From NCBI GenBank assembly GCA_034509925.1, contig CM067531.1, positions 3,901,501-3,965,500 of the forward strand: a stretch of 64,000 bases of DNA. Direction: 5' to 3'. Positions 38,565 to 52,306 of this stretch are shown piece after piece (the stretch's first letter is position 1; every line of letters begins with the position of its first letter). Below the pieces are notes generated by a model. That model did not search any database and was not told the origin of the DNA. It saw only the letters and a program-made list of their open reading frames with translations. A program made the translations under genes and the position numbers. Source of the DNA: Hirudinaria manillensis. Its lineage: Eukaryota; Annelida; Clitellata; Hirudinida; Hirudinidae.

Positions 38565-41225
38565 TCATTTTAAATTCAATAGGCTCTTGACGTTAGCGTC
38601 CACCAACGACTGAATTCTTGTGAAAGTATCGTCGTCGTATACTGCCTTCCCGTTCAGGTCACGAGGTAATTCATTGAACAATTTATCTGGTAGAGCCAGC
38701 AATATGTGCCTGGCTGCAACAGAAGACAATTGAGACTCATTGATGTAGAAGGTTAATCTTGCATTGATATCATGCTTCAGTCTCTGGTATACTTCGGAAT
38801 CGGCCCAAGAATTTATTTCTAAAATGTAAAAATATGCAAAACATAATTAAAAACGATATCTCACAAAACACAATAGAACCTATAAGTTACCGACTAGTTT
38901 TTGTAAACAATGGAATCACTTCAGCGTGATTGGACCTAACGTGAGTATTTAACGTCCTACTGAATAAAGCCTTTCGAGTATGAATTTCTTCATTTTTTAA
39001 CTTCATGGAAAATCTTGGATGATTTAAAATTGCCTTTGGAATGTCATTTTGGGGTGATAAGTTGCCATCTCTGAGATCAAGAGCCCATGTCTCTTCATCT
39101 TCAGCTTTTAATGGCAATGGATTGGCCGATGTCAACTCGGGAGATGTTACGGTATTTGTAAACATTTTGCCAAGTGGAAGGCTCATCAATGAAGGAAGTC
39201 TTTTATGATGCCTCACAAAGTAAACACCTTTACCAACACAAGACCACTTTAGAAAACGAAAATGCATCTTTAAAACCGTTTGCAAACGTAGGTTGGCGCC
39301 GTAAAATCCAAGAAAGGAGACTTCTTTGTTAATCAAGTTTATGCTCCAACAAACCTGCCCGCATCTCATATGCCTACCTGCAGATGAACTATACAGGAAC
39401 AGAAAGAGCTTCATCTCATTATCGTCCATGGAGGTGAATAAATTCAAAAAGTTTGCATCCTCCTTGTATCCATCATAAGCAGGCAGTGGCACAGAACCTT
39501 CCTTGCGTAGAACATTAAGAAAGGTTGTGGCACATGTATATACCCTTCGTGCTTCTTTAGAAAACTTGGAGAAGAAAAACAACACTGACTTATAATCATA
39601 GTAACTCCAAGTAATTAAGCCAGGGTGCTTTTCTGATAAATTCACTAAGATTAACATTTCTCTGAGCATAGTCTGTGACATAAACATTTTGCAGAGAACC
39701 CACAGCTTTCCCGAAATATCTGAGTAGGAAAAAACAATTTGTTGCTAATTAAATCAATTAGTAACTTAAATCTTAAAAACATATCCAAGAAAAACCTTGA
39801 ATATAATTAGATATCTGTTTTGATTTGTCATGAAGATCTGTTGAGCAAAATAAGTTTTAAGACTAAATACAATAAAAACAAAGTCAAAGATCATACTCTC
39901 AGCATTGTTCTCTAACAAAAGCTTTAGAGCATCTAAACAAGCAGAAGCAAGTTTCATAACTGGTTCCAAGCAACCCTCATTTTGAGAATTCAGCGCGTCA
40001 ATGGTGTGTTGGAAGAAAGCATTTAGGCTCATAATCTGGGTGGAAAGCAAACCCTTTGAATCCGAGTTCTCAGCACACGAGTTAGGGGATGCAATGCTGA
40101 ATAACTTAGATGCTGTAACAAGCTTGGAAAGAAGTAAATAGTTTTTGTCTTGGAGACAGCACTGTGAAACAATAAATTCAGAGAATGTATAAATTATATT
40201 TAAAAAAAAAATAACTTGCAAAATATTTAAATTGGGGATGGTAGGAAGAAATGGATAGAAATGTAAGGTTCCAGAAATGTTTAGGCATCATAAATCTCTT
40301 GGCTTTCAAAAGCTAACCTGTACGGCCGCCTTTACAACATCTTGTGTCGGGAACATTCGTATCCTCAGGTCGTGGAACCAAATGCCAGCATCCACGAGCA
40401 TCTTTAAGATGAACGTGCCCGCCCTGAAATTTGAACAAAGGTCAGCATTGACCAACAACTTGCTGCCAATCATAGCCACGTCTTGGTAATGATTTTCTTC
40501 CTGGCAGATTTTTAAAATTCCAAGGAATTCGGCAGGCGATGTCAACATATCTGCGCAGAAGAAACACAGCTGTTCTCTGACGTTCGGATCACATTTCTCG
40601 AAGATCTCACTTAATGAGTTCCACTGCTTAGCCCGTACTGCAACCTGAAATTTTAAGAGTTCGAGAACCAAATAGAAACCTTGTTAAGTGAAGTAAAAAA
40701 AAAATAGTCGACGATAAAATATGCACTTTTATTTTCTCCTCAAAAGATTTCCACGAATCATTTCCAGAAACTCTTTTCTTTTCTTCCATTTTAAAGCTGA
40801 GACTGCTAGGTTGCAAGCAATCCATTTGAACATTTTCATCCTCAAAAAATACTCTGTTGATAAAATTTCCCCTAAGGATGACATGCACAATTGCATTGAA
40901 ATAATGAAAACACTGACCCATCTCCCTCCAATTCCTCATCAACGTTGATGATGTCATTGCTAATTGGCAAGGATGCCAATTTATTCCGGACTTCTGGATT
41001 TTCATCACAAATATTAGAGTAATCACCACTTCCTATAGTACTGGGGAAACATGCTAACTCCTGCTTTTGAAATGAGATAATAAATTTAAATAAAAGGATT
41101 ATCATTAGTTGTGCCTTGGTCACCTTTATTGACTTTTCTAAATCACTAGAATCCATTCGGTCAAAACAAGATGAATTTTCTAACTCTTCAAAGTAATCTG
41201 GCTCAAATGCTTCTTCATTGTCCAT
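38565..41225 (-). CDS. unrecognised conserved-looking protein, 681 aa
   Basis: Seven exons on minus (41225-41124, 41063-40918, 40853-40727, 40644-40318, 40161-39897, 39719-38895, 38818-38565) keep one frame and give 681 codons plus stop. The N-terminus is acidic (MDNEEAFEPDYFEELENSS). The centre (about 126-320) looks all-helical (VRAKQWNSLSEIFEKC, FRAGTFILKMLVDAGIWF), and the long exon 6 mixes helical and Ser/Pro-rich parts before a helical C-terminus (RHILLALPDKLFNEL). I see no signal peptide, membrane helix, zinc motif or enzyme signature and cannot name a family. The exon 6 donor is uncertain: the strong site at 38890 (CG|GTAACT) puts exon 7 out of frame, and only the weak A|GTCGGT site at 38894 keeps the long last exon open. 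A missing small exon is another explanation. Confidence 0.7.
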
Positions 41226-44200
41226 TTGCGAAGGTTCAACTGCCAGAAATGGTTTTATGGTGTTGTAGCTAAATGATTCACCAAATGGTCACTTTGAAAA
41301 GAAAAATGTGACCAATATGAACAACTCAGAGATGGCCTGACATCAGAAAAAGTTTAGCTCTGAGCAAGAAATTATGGAAGTGGCTGAAAAGTTTGACAAA
41401 TACCACTTCTATTCAGATATAATTTGCAACTTTCAGCATTTAAATTGCAATATATATCATAGCTAAGCCATTACAACCAAGATTTTGGGAGGTGTAAATG
41501 CCATTGGTATTTAGTGCAGATGACTTAGAAATGTGAATAAATAAACATTTTAATGTTAATTATAATGACTGCAACAAGTATGCATGAGCAAGATGGGTAG
41601 ACCCATCTGAATTCCATCTCCACATGAAGTGCATGGAAATTTTCAGGATCATCAGAAGGATTAGTCATACACAGCTATCATAAAAGAATCCAAAAATGAC
41701 TTTAAGAAGATTGTATATTCTCAAAAAAGATAATCATTATTCCTCATTTTCAACAGTTTTAGAAAGTGTTTGGAAAAGTACACATCAAAGTTGTTCAGTG
41801 ACAACTCAAAGATGAACTTCAACTGAATGCAACAGGCCTAAAATCCAATTGAAAAATCATTCACACCACTGTGTGGTTCATATCTTAAATGAATATGATA
41901 TGCTCTTCTGATAAAGTTGTTCATCACATGGCAATGGTTTCTATCACAAACAAAGTCTCAAATTACAATTTGAAAAATGAGAACAAGTAATAACTTAGTA
42001 GAAAATAGAATACTAAAAAACTCATCAGGTTTCTTTAAGATAAAGAACAAAAGTTAAAAAACATTCACAATTCTTTTTATTTTATGCTGAAAGTGAGTTT
42101 ATACAAGATAAGATTTAGTATAATTTAAAGCAAGGATAATCATGAAAAGTCCCTCCTCTCCAAGAATAATCCATCCTAACAAATAATATTTGAACTCTTG
42201 TGATCCCAATCCAATGAATCACAAATTACATAACCGTTACTCTTACAGTGATATTATTAGTCACTTATTGAGAAGTACTATAGGTAAGACATAGAAGTGG
42301 TGACTATGTTAGATTTAATAACAGACATTTCATCTAAAGAAGGCCATGTTTAGTTCAATATGAGGTAATTTGATTAATAGGATGTACTTCTGGTGCAAGT
42401 ATTTAATATCCCAGACTATAAGACATGTTCTAAATAAGGTACCACACAATAATGTGTCAGGTAAAGCTGGGTTCTTGGGAACTTCTATTGATTCAGGAAG
42501 ATTTTTGTGGAGAATTTTACATAGAAGTTAATAAAATGCTCATTTCAAGGTTTGTAATGCCTCGTTCTCGCTATCAATTTTTAAAATGTCATTGGGGCTG
42601 TTTCATCTACAGCATTTTTTCAGGAACATATCAGAAAATTTGAGAATCAAATTATAGGTTTTTGAGTTGATTATAGATGTGATTGTCCTACTCTATTCCT
42701 GATTTTATTGCTTTGCAGTATTTATTCAGCCTTGTTGTGATGTTTGTTGTGTCCAAACAATGGCTGGAAAAAAGATGTTGATAAAAAAAATCAAGAAAAT
42801 AAAAAAAACTATTTCAAGAATGGAAAGTAAAGAGATTCAATTCATCATTAGTGCCTTTTTGCAAAGTTCCAATTTAGATTTCCATAACTGAAATAGATCT
42901 CACTTATTCTGACTGTCTTGCACCTAAGGCACCTATGCAGGAAAAGTTGGAACTTGAAGAAATTAAACAATTCTGAGGCCCTGATGTTTGGGGGCGCAAG
43001 GTATGCATTTGAGTATAAAATTAGCACAAGTAACATGAACTCGTGATACCATCTCAGAAACATTGAAAAAACTCCTAGCATTATCTAAACCATCAAAAAT
43101 GCTAGAGCAAAATTCATTATAGGTTAATTTTATATCAGAAAGATGGATATCCAACTAATTAGGCTAAAAGAAAAAATAAGACTCATGTTGGCAAAAACAT
43201 TAAATGAGGTAAATTATGTCTTTTTACATACATTTCTATTAATAAAAAAACAATGAAGATCTTACTTCATAAGACAAGTAATTATTTTTTTATTTCAACT
43301 GGAAAGCAAAAAGATGCAATGATTAAACCAGGCTATATATTCTAGGTGAAGTACAGTGCCGTTAGAATGAAACCATTACAAAGAGTTTCACCAACAAACC
43401 ATAAACTCTGATTTTTGAAAGGAGTACCTAGCCTTTCTCTACCATATGACGAGCTTGAGGTTAGAATGGTTGTCATGCATAAACCAACTCGCCTCCAACC
43501 ACTTTTTTGGTTGTTAAGGCAGTCCGGGCTGTCTCTGCCCTCATACTTGCAGTTTTTGTTAATAATCAGTTGGTTGCATGATTCAACCTATCTCGCTCAA
43601 AGCTGTCGATCATTTTCCTAGCAAAAGAATACAAAACAGATTTTTCATGCATACATATTATAGGAAGAAAATCGCGATTATTAGAAACGCATTCGCATTT
43701 GCCCAATATAACCCTCAAAAGCGAAACATATTTTATATCATCATTTTCTTCAAGTCGATCACTTAAACGCTATGAAAATCGAAAGAATACCTCAAAAGTA
43801 AAGCCGACCCTTAACTTCACAAAGCATCAATAAGTTTGCCGCGAAAACTTGCTACTGTGTAACTAACAACAAATGTGGTTAACTGATTGCAATTATTTTA
43901 AAGTTTATATGATTAAGAAAAACGACAATTTCTACCCAAATATGGAATGCACTACCAAAATTGTTTGCGTAATATATTCAAAATAAAATTATTTTGATTG
44001 ACGAAATTAATTATTTTGCTATTTTAAATTTAAATTAAGAGCCTGTTTGCTCCTAGCTTTTACAAATGCAGCTAACTTTATAACTGAAATTTTCAAAATA
44101 ATTTGTTTTTATTACTAAATTTCCATAAGTACTAATATAGTCTTTAGGGACAAACTTTTATGTATGAAATTTGAAATAAATAAATAATTCACATTATTTT

Positions 44201-44539
44201 TTGGTACGTAGGTTATTTACTTTCGTGTTTAGCATTTTAAGCGGACTCTCTGCGAAAGTAATATAGATTAATACTGTATAAGTCGTGATTTGTAGGAATT
44301 TTTATGTCCAGATTATTGTACACTCCCATCTTCAAAACCTTCGGCGCACGCTCGTTTGAATTTTGCTCAAAGTTCGTTTATGACATGATTACCGAACATG
44401 CCACCGATACGAAGCCACGATTCTTTGTCCATATTTGCTTAAAGCAATTTGTGAACTTTTGCATATTATGAACTTATTGAACAATAATGAATTATCCGCT
44501 CACGCATGACTTATTTAATATTGTAGAAAATTTTTGAAG
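41226..44539. other. 3.3 kb gene-poor region upstream of IDE
   Basis: AT-rich and stop-dense on both strands. The longest frames are below 80 codons, without splice support or family resemblance. Presumably 5' flanks of the unrecognised gene and of IDE. Confidence 0.55.
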
Positions 44540-47500
44540 ATGAATTCATCGTCTAAGGTAAAAAGGGTGGTAAATGATGTATTGAAGCCAAGTGAGGATA
44601 AAAGATCATATCGAGGAATTGAATTGAACAATGGGTTGAAAGCATTACTCATCAGTGATCCAACCACGGACAAGTCATCTGCTGCTCTTGACGTGAATAT
44701 AGGTATTTTGATACTTATTTCACTAACCATCCTTTGATTTTAGGCTTTTTCAAACATTATATTTTTTTGTGTAAAGGTCATATGTCAGATCCAGATGATA
44801 TTCCAGGATTGGCACATTTTTGTGAACATATGTTGTTTTTGGGAACAGAGAAGGTAGGTGGCATAGCTACAAGTGATTTTGAATCTCATGTTCATATGAG
44901 TTTTTCTTTTTCAGTACCCTGAAGAAAATGATTACAACAAGGTTTGTTTTGTTGGGAAATGATTTCAAGAATATTGATTTTGATAGATGGATTTTACATT
45001 TTTCAGTTCCTCAGTGAGCATGGAGGGTCAAGCAATGCTTACACATCGGCTGAAAATACGAATTATTACTTTGACGTGTCCCCTGAATTTCTTGGTCAGG
45101 CTTTAGACAGGTCTGATCTTTGACTGCTTTAAACCATATTGGCTGATTCAGACAACATTCTTAGATAATCTAATAATGGATAGACATTTATGATTTTTAT
45201 TGCTGTTTCAGATTCTCACAATTTTTTGTTTGTCCTTTGTTTACCGAGAGTGCCACAAGCAGAGAACTAAATGCAGTTAATTCAGAAAATGACAAAAATC
45301 TGCAAAATGATTCATGGAGGATACATCAGTTGGAGAATTCCACCTGTAATCCTTCTCATCCTTTTAGCAAGTTTGGCACTGGTAAGTCTGTCTGAGCCAT
45401 TGACAAATGTCCTTATGACTTCATAGGAAAGTTATTTCTTAAAACCAGGAAACAAAGAGACCCTTGAAATTATTCCAAAGCAGAAAGGCCTGGACTTGAG
45501 ACAGGAATTATTGAAGTTCCATGACAAATATTATTCATCCAACATCATGTCACTGGCTGTGCTTGGCAAAGGTTCGTTATTGATTTAGTTACCATTAGTT
45601 ACATATTATTGGTTAGAGATAGCGTTTCTATCACGATATGCATCGTGGCTCGGACGAATTTATTCGAAAACATTATGTTAAATATGTTTTTTAATTGCTT
45701 AACCAATGCATAAATTTGGCTGTGCCTGCATTTAGGAGGCATTTTGCTATTTTAAGTCGTGAATCGATTGAAACCACATGTTTTTAGATAATTTGTTGCA
45801 CATGCAAGATGTTTCACCGGTCATGAGTTTCAATATTTTTGAATGCATATCCTGAGTGCATTTAATCCATTGCCATCCATGAATTATTTTAAGATATCAT
45901 TTGGTTTTGTTGAGCACATTTTAATCATTACAAATTTGTTAAACCCATCTTTTGGTTCAGCTAATTTGAAGGGTGAAACCAATGTGTCAAATTTATTATT
46001 CAGAATTAATTATTTTCTCTCATTTTATGCAATTATTGTGGTTATTAAACACCAAATTGAATCCACAGAGAGTGTGGATGAATTGACAGATATGGTGACC
46101 GAGCTATTTGCTGACGTCAAGAATAAAAATGTCACTCCTCCCGAATGGCTGGACCATCCCTTGGGCATGAATGAATTGAAGGTAAACACAACAACAACAA
46201 CAATAATAATAATAATAATAACAATGTCCATGTTAACATGCTTACTTAGTAACAAATTATTCAATTCTAGAAAAGACTCAATGTGTTCCCAATCAAAGAT
46301 CTCAGGATGCTGAATGTCACTTGGCCTATACCTGACCTTCATCAGTATTATAAAACTAGTGTTGGTTATTATTACAATTTATCATGCTAATATTAGTATA
46401 TTGATTATTATACTATTTATTATATTAGAATATACTATTTATTGTCAGGGAATGATTTGTATGTGATTAAAACTAGTATTGGTTCAATATTCAAAGTTAA
46501 GAAGTGATCTAGATATGCATAAATTGCTCGTCCGATGGACATATATCAATTATATAATTGCAACTTGATTTTGCAGCCCGGCCATTACCTGGGTCACCTC
46601 ATCGGTCACGAGGGACCAGGAAGTCTGCTGTCGGAGTTAAAGAAACGAGGTTCGTTCACATTGGAATGCTAATAGGAACTGATTAATTTTATCAACACAT
46701 AAAGTTTATAAATATGAATAATTGGTATTTTATGTTGATGGTCTTTGGTTCTTCTCAGTTATTTGATCTTCTGTTAATGCAAGATGGTGTCATTAGTTGC
46801 TGCTAATTTTACTAATTGCTATTAATTTGTGTCAGTTTTTAAGTCATAATTTTACAATTGCTAATTTAATATTATTAATACTTGGCTCTTTTTACAGCTA
46901 ATAACTTAATGTTACTTAGCACTTAGTAATATTCTTGCTTAGGTTTACATTTAGTTTTTCTTAATTTTAGGATGGACAAACAGCCTGATGGCAGGAGAAA
47001 GTACGGGAGCCAAAGGCTTCATGTTCTTCAATGTCAATGTTGATCTGACGGAGGAAGGAATAGGTTGGAACAAATTGCAGAACTCTATTGCAGCAATTCT
47101 TTGACTTATACTTTTTGAACATCAATAACTTATGCAGATAAATGTTTAATAGCAACCATAAGTTATTAACAAGAAATGTTGCACTCTTTGGAATTTTTTT
47201 TTATTAATATGGCTTTTAATTATGCATTCATGTGTTCAGAGCATGTGGAAGACATTGTCTTTCTCATATTTCAATACCTCAACATGCTTAAGAAGGAAGG
47301 ACCAAAGAAATGGATTTTTAAGGAATGCCAGGTAATTCTTCAGATTGATAGGTTTCTATTTAATGAATAATAATAATAATAATAATAATAATGATGATGG
47401 TGATGGTGGAGATGATGATAAATAAGACTTGATTATCTTTAGTGTTATTATTACATTGAAGCGTTAGACTTCTGATTTTAGTTTATCGATTGAAACTTGA

Positions 47501-50500
47501 AACGATTAGAACTGCATTGTATAATGTCTTATTCAGGAACTGAGTGAAATGGCATTCAGATTCAAGGACAAGGAAAGGCCAAGCAGCTACACCTGCAAAT
47601 TGGCATTTGCTCTCCAGGTGAGAGATTATGAACTTTGTAATAGCTTTTATGAATCGCATTTAATTGATGCATGATTAATTGCACAAGTGGTGAAGTGTTG
47701 TTATTATACTAATTGCATTTTTATAATGTACACAGTACTAATCTATCTGATATAGTTTAATGTGTTTATACCTTGTGTATGTATTGTAATAATCCATCTT
47801 TATGTTTATACCTTGTGTATGTATTGTAATAATCCATCTTTATGTTTATACCTTGTGTATGTATTGTAATAATCCATCTTTATGTTTATACCTTGTGTAT
47901 GTATTGTAATAATCCATCTTTATGTTCATACCTTGTGTATGTATTGTAATAATCCATCTTTATGTTCATACCTTGTGTATGTATTGTAATAATCCATCTG
48001 ATAAATGTAGATAAACAAATATAATAACTTCAAATCACATTTCTAAACAGATGTTCCCAATCAAAGAGGTTTTGTCTGGTCCTTATCTTTATGACGAATA
48101 CAAGCCTGAGTTAATCGACATGGTGCTGAGCAAGCTGAGTGCGGATTCTATTAGGTTAGATTATAACTATTATAATATAACTATTTTATATCTATGATGG
48201 TTTGTTTAACTGTTTTAAAGGTTTAAAAGTTTTGAAATTACCTCTGCTTTCGTTATAGAGTTTATGTTGTTGGGAAGAAGTTTGAGAATGAGGCAAACTT
48301 GACTGAGAAGTGGTATGGAACAAAATACTCTCTTGAGTCCATCTACGATGATCAAATCCAGGTAGTGTATTAATATTAATATTATTATTATTATTACTGT
48401 TGTTATTATTGTTATTATTATTAAGTGATAATCACATATTATGCAGTAATTGTTTAATATGCATAATGTATTTGTTATGTTTATGCTTAACAATCAACGT
48501 TTTTTAATGCTCAGAAATGGAGAGAATCTGGAGTCACTGACTCGTTCAAGCTTCCAGAAATCAATGATTTCATCCCCACAAACTTTGACATATTGCCAGT
48601 CGATGTAAGATGAGTTTAATTAAATATTGAATTAGAAAAAACTGATTTAATTGGCCTTTAAAAATGAACTTGAACCTTAATCAAGCCTTTTTACTCACCC
48701 AGTCTACTTTGCTACCCACGATAATCCACGACAGTGCAGTTTCTCGTCTTTGGTATTGCCAAGATGAGGTGTTCAGACTTCCCAAGGCTTGCTTCACGGT
48801 CCAACTGAACAGGTTTGTGTGTGTGTGCAACATGTTTGTATTGTTGATGAAAGATTATGGTTCATATGAAGAATTCAAGTTGATATAAGCTTTTGTTGTA
48901 TGTGCGGTGATGTATGATTCAGTCCATGGGACATAAGATTCAAAATGGTCAAATGTTATGCCACTGAGTGCCTTTGGAGACACTGAGACACAAATGATTT
49001 GAGTGCCCCTGATGCATAAAAATACACTTTATTATATTATCATTATTATTATTATTGATTTCAATTTGCTTTGTTTCAGTCCCGTGGTTTTTGCTGATCC
49101 ATTGTCTGCCAACCTGACGTACATGTACATCGAGCTACTCAAAGATATGCTCAACGAGTTCACTTATGCTGCAGAGTTGGCTGGAATCAGATATGACTTA
49201 ATGAACAACATTTATGGCATGCAGGTCCGAGTGTCGGCCATTTTGTTTTTTTGCGTCTTGAATTTCACTCGCACCGTTGACGTAGTGTTTTATCTGAGAT
49301 CAAACGTTCGTTCCTTGCAGCTGAGCATCTCGGGCTACAACGACAAGCAAGAAAATCTGCTGAAAAAAGTCGTGGAGAAGATGCTGAATTATGATATCGA
49401 TGAGCAGAGATTTGCAATTCTGAAGGAAACGGTTGGTTTTGCTTCTCCTTTTGTTAACGTCGTATCAAGCGATGTATTTAGTTTGAACACTTTGTTATTT
49501 ATGGCTAGGAGATTTCTCAAAAAAACTTCAATGGTTTGAAACAGCCATACCAATTTCTGACTCAAATTTTCAATTAATTAAGCTTTTTTGTTTTGAGTTG
49601 CCCATCTATTAAATCGAATTTTTTCAGCTTAGAAATAGTTGCAACCTAGAATTAAAACATGACTGTCAGAGTTTAGAATGTGATTGATGATATTATTTTT
49701 ATTATTAACGTTATTATTTTTTCTTGACAGTACATCAGGGGTCTGAAGAACTTCAGGGCCGAGCAGCCTCACCAGCATGCCACTTACTACACCAGCATGC
49801 TCATCTCTGAACTGCAGTGGACCAAGGAGGAACTTCTTGAGGCTGCAGATGGTAGTTTGGTTTACAATTTTAATTTATTAATTTATTTATTCATGCTTGT
49901 TGCTCAAGCATTGATTGATTGATTGATTGAGATCTAATTCAAATAGCTCAAGTAGCATGATTATTGGCTTGGACAGTTAGTTTCCTGTTTGTGGTTTGCA
50001 TCCCTGTTGGACTGGTGTATTATATGTAGTTAAAGTGCTGCAGAGTATCTTAAAGTGACCAGAAGGAGTAATATAAATTATATAGAAATAAATAAATTAA
50101 TAACTTATTTATTAATCGTTATTTGAATTAATAGTAAGCTCATAAGTAAGGAATCATTCGTTATTTAATATTTTCGATGGCTTTGCAGATATGACCAGCT
50201 CGAGGTTGGCATCCTTCCTACCTTTGCTGTTCTCTCAAATGTTCATGGAGTGCCTTGTCTATGGAAACGCATCGAAGGATGTGAGTCAAACAATTCCGCT
50301 TTTAATCTTTCATTATTTTTTTAATCTATTTTTTCAAAAATTAAAAATATTTAGAGAATAATTTTTCTTTAAATTATTTTTTAAATGGTTTTTTAATCCA
50401 TTGAATGAATAAATCAGAAAGCAAAGTCCATGCTGGAGATGTTGGAGAAGCCACTTGTGGAAAAGTACAAGATCCGACCTCTGCTTCCAAGTCAGCACAA

Positions 50501-52306
50501 GAGGCTGAGAGAAGTTCAACTTCCTGATGGTCAGTTTGCATTTCTATTGTTGTTGATGTTGTTTCCCTTGATGGTGTTGTTGTTCTGTCGATGTTTGTTG
50601 GAGGGTTGCATCTTTAAATGATTAAAATGCCAAACTTTAAATTTTTTGCATTGTTACTCGTAATGCAGGTTGCTGCTATCAGTACAGACGTGAGAATGAT
50701 GTCCACAAGAGTTCTTCATTGGAGATTTATTACCAGTGCTGCCTCCAGGAGACTCACACCAACATGTTGCTCGAGCTATTCTGTCAGATCATCAGCGAAC
50801 CTTGCTTTGACATTCTCAGGACTCAGGAGCAACTGGGTAGGTGCTGACGGATGCTTGGTATCTCCATTGCTGTTTCTCCAGGAACTGCTTTTGAAATAGT
50901 TTAATCAACCCTGAAACCTGTAAAATGGTTATCATGAAGTATCAACATGACATACAGCATTATTCCCATCAACGATAGTGTATCTGCTATTAATAGACAT
51001 TTGGGAATTTTCAGTTAATTAATTAATTATTCTGCAGGATACATTGTTTACAGTGGAATAAGGAGGTCACATGGTGTCCAGGGTCTACGGATTATCGTGC
51101 AGTCTGACAAGCTGCCCACGTACGTCGAGCAAAGAGTCGAAGTCTTCATGAAGAAGATGAAGGTCTGAAGATGAGATCAACGGATAACTAATCACTTTAT
51201 TGATTATTTTTTCCAAGGCTGGAATTTTTAATCTCATTTTCAATTGGCATTTATTTTTGGCGCAGGGATACATCGAGGACATGTCCGATGAGGTTTTTAA
51301 TAAACACGTTGCTGCACTTTCCATCAAGAGATTGGAAAAACCAAAGAAGCTGAGCAGTCAGAACAACAGATATTGGACTGAAATCATTAATCAGTTCTTC
51401 AACTTCCAAAGGGGTTCGTTAGGCATTCATTAAACTTTATTTAAAAGTTAATAGTTTAAAAGTTAATAATTTGACTATTCATGTGAACAACATTGTTTAG
51501 AATTGATTTAAATAGTTGATATTTCTCACGAATTTTCAGATGAAGTTGAAGTCGAACATCTCAAGACCTTGAAGAAATCAGATGTGATGCAGTTCTATCA
51601 GGTTCGACAGACTCATTATTATTATTAATTATAAATTGGTTTAGCAAAAGTTTAAGTACGAAATTACTATTGGCAATTTTGCAGGAACTCTTGGCCCATG
51701 ATGCTCCCAAGCGCCACAAACTCGCGGTTCACGTGATTTCCACAGCACCCAAGTCCCCTACTCTGGAGAACAATGTGAATTTTGAACACATTGCTCCTCT
51801 CAAAGCATCTGCTGCAGGAGTGGTCAACAATGGTGTGATGGAAAATGAAGTTAATGAATTCCAGGATCTCAAAGTGAGTTATTTTGGAGTGGACCATATC
51901 CTGAATGATGGTGGCATGCCATTAAACAAAAAAAATTAAACTAAATTATCAAATTTCTTGAAGGAATTTGTAATTTTTATGTTTAGATTTATCTAAGTTT
52001 TGTGCTACTACAAGTCTAATATCATTCTTGTCTTCACTTTGCAAATCTGTTTGAGTTATTTTCATCCAATTGTCATAAAACATCCAATTAATTTGAGCAA
52101 CAATTGAATCATTAAGTTGTTGCATTATTTTCTATAATACTTTACTTTTATTTTACTTTTCCATTTTATTTTATTTTTTTTTAATAACTTAATCTCTAAA
52201 TTCATTACAGTGGAGTGAAATTGATGACATTACATCCTTCAAGAGACAGCTCGGCCTGTTTCCTCTTCCAACACCTCTACTCCCAGTAAATAAATCGAAA
52301 CTCTAG
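44540..52306 (+). CDS. IDE: insulin-degrading enzyme (insulysin), M16 zinc metallopeptidase
   Basis: Twenty-seven exons give 993 codons plus stop: 44540-44702, 44777-44853, 44915-44941, 45007-45110, 45212-45381, 45449-45571, 46069-46181, 46271-46360, 46577-46649, 46971-47063, 47240-47331, 47537-47617, 48051-48154, 48259-48361, 48515-48604, 48703-48812, 49080-49224, 49321-49431, 49731-49851, 50189-50280, 50418-50529, 50669-50836, 51038-51162, 51266-51413, 51540-51601, 51685-51873, 52211-52306. The inverted zinc motif HFCEH (H68, E71, H72) and distal ligand E149 keep the exact family spacing. [51 protein letters not shown] and [15 protein letters not shown] follow IDE over its full length. The enzyme degrades insulin, amyloid-beta and other amyloidogenic peptides. 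The start matches the internal Met42 start of the human protein, so no mitochondrial leader is encoded. The C-terminus is SKL, a PTS1 signal (human AKL). Exon 3 is only 27 nt. Confidence 0.97.
46188..46225. repeat. (ACA)n/(ATA)n compound microsatellite
   Basis: ACA units run into ATA units in IDE intron 7, just after the exon 7 donor. Confidence 0.9.
47366..47420. repeat. (AAT)n then (GAT/GGT)n compound microsatellite
   Basis: AAT array followed by imperfect GATGATGGTGAT units in IDE intron 11. Confidence 0.9.
47761..48000. repeat. 40-bp minisatellite, six head-to-tail copies
   Basis: Six exact-length 40-bp units in IDE intron 12, beginning TATGTTTATA (TATGTTCATA in the last two copies, TGTGTTTATA in the first) and ending AATCCATCTT. 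The array stops 50 bp before exon 13. Confidence 0.97.

Noticed and set aside
43415-43766. Frames in the gap before IDE
   Set aside because: Under 70 codons, no acceptor/donor pattern linking to IDE or to the neighbouring gene.
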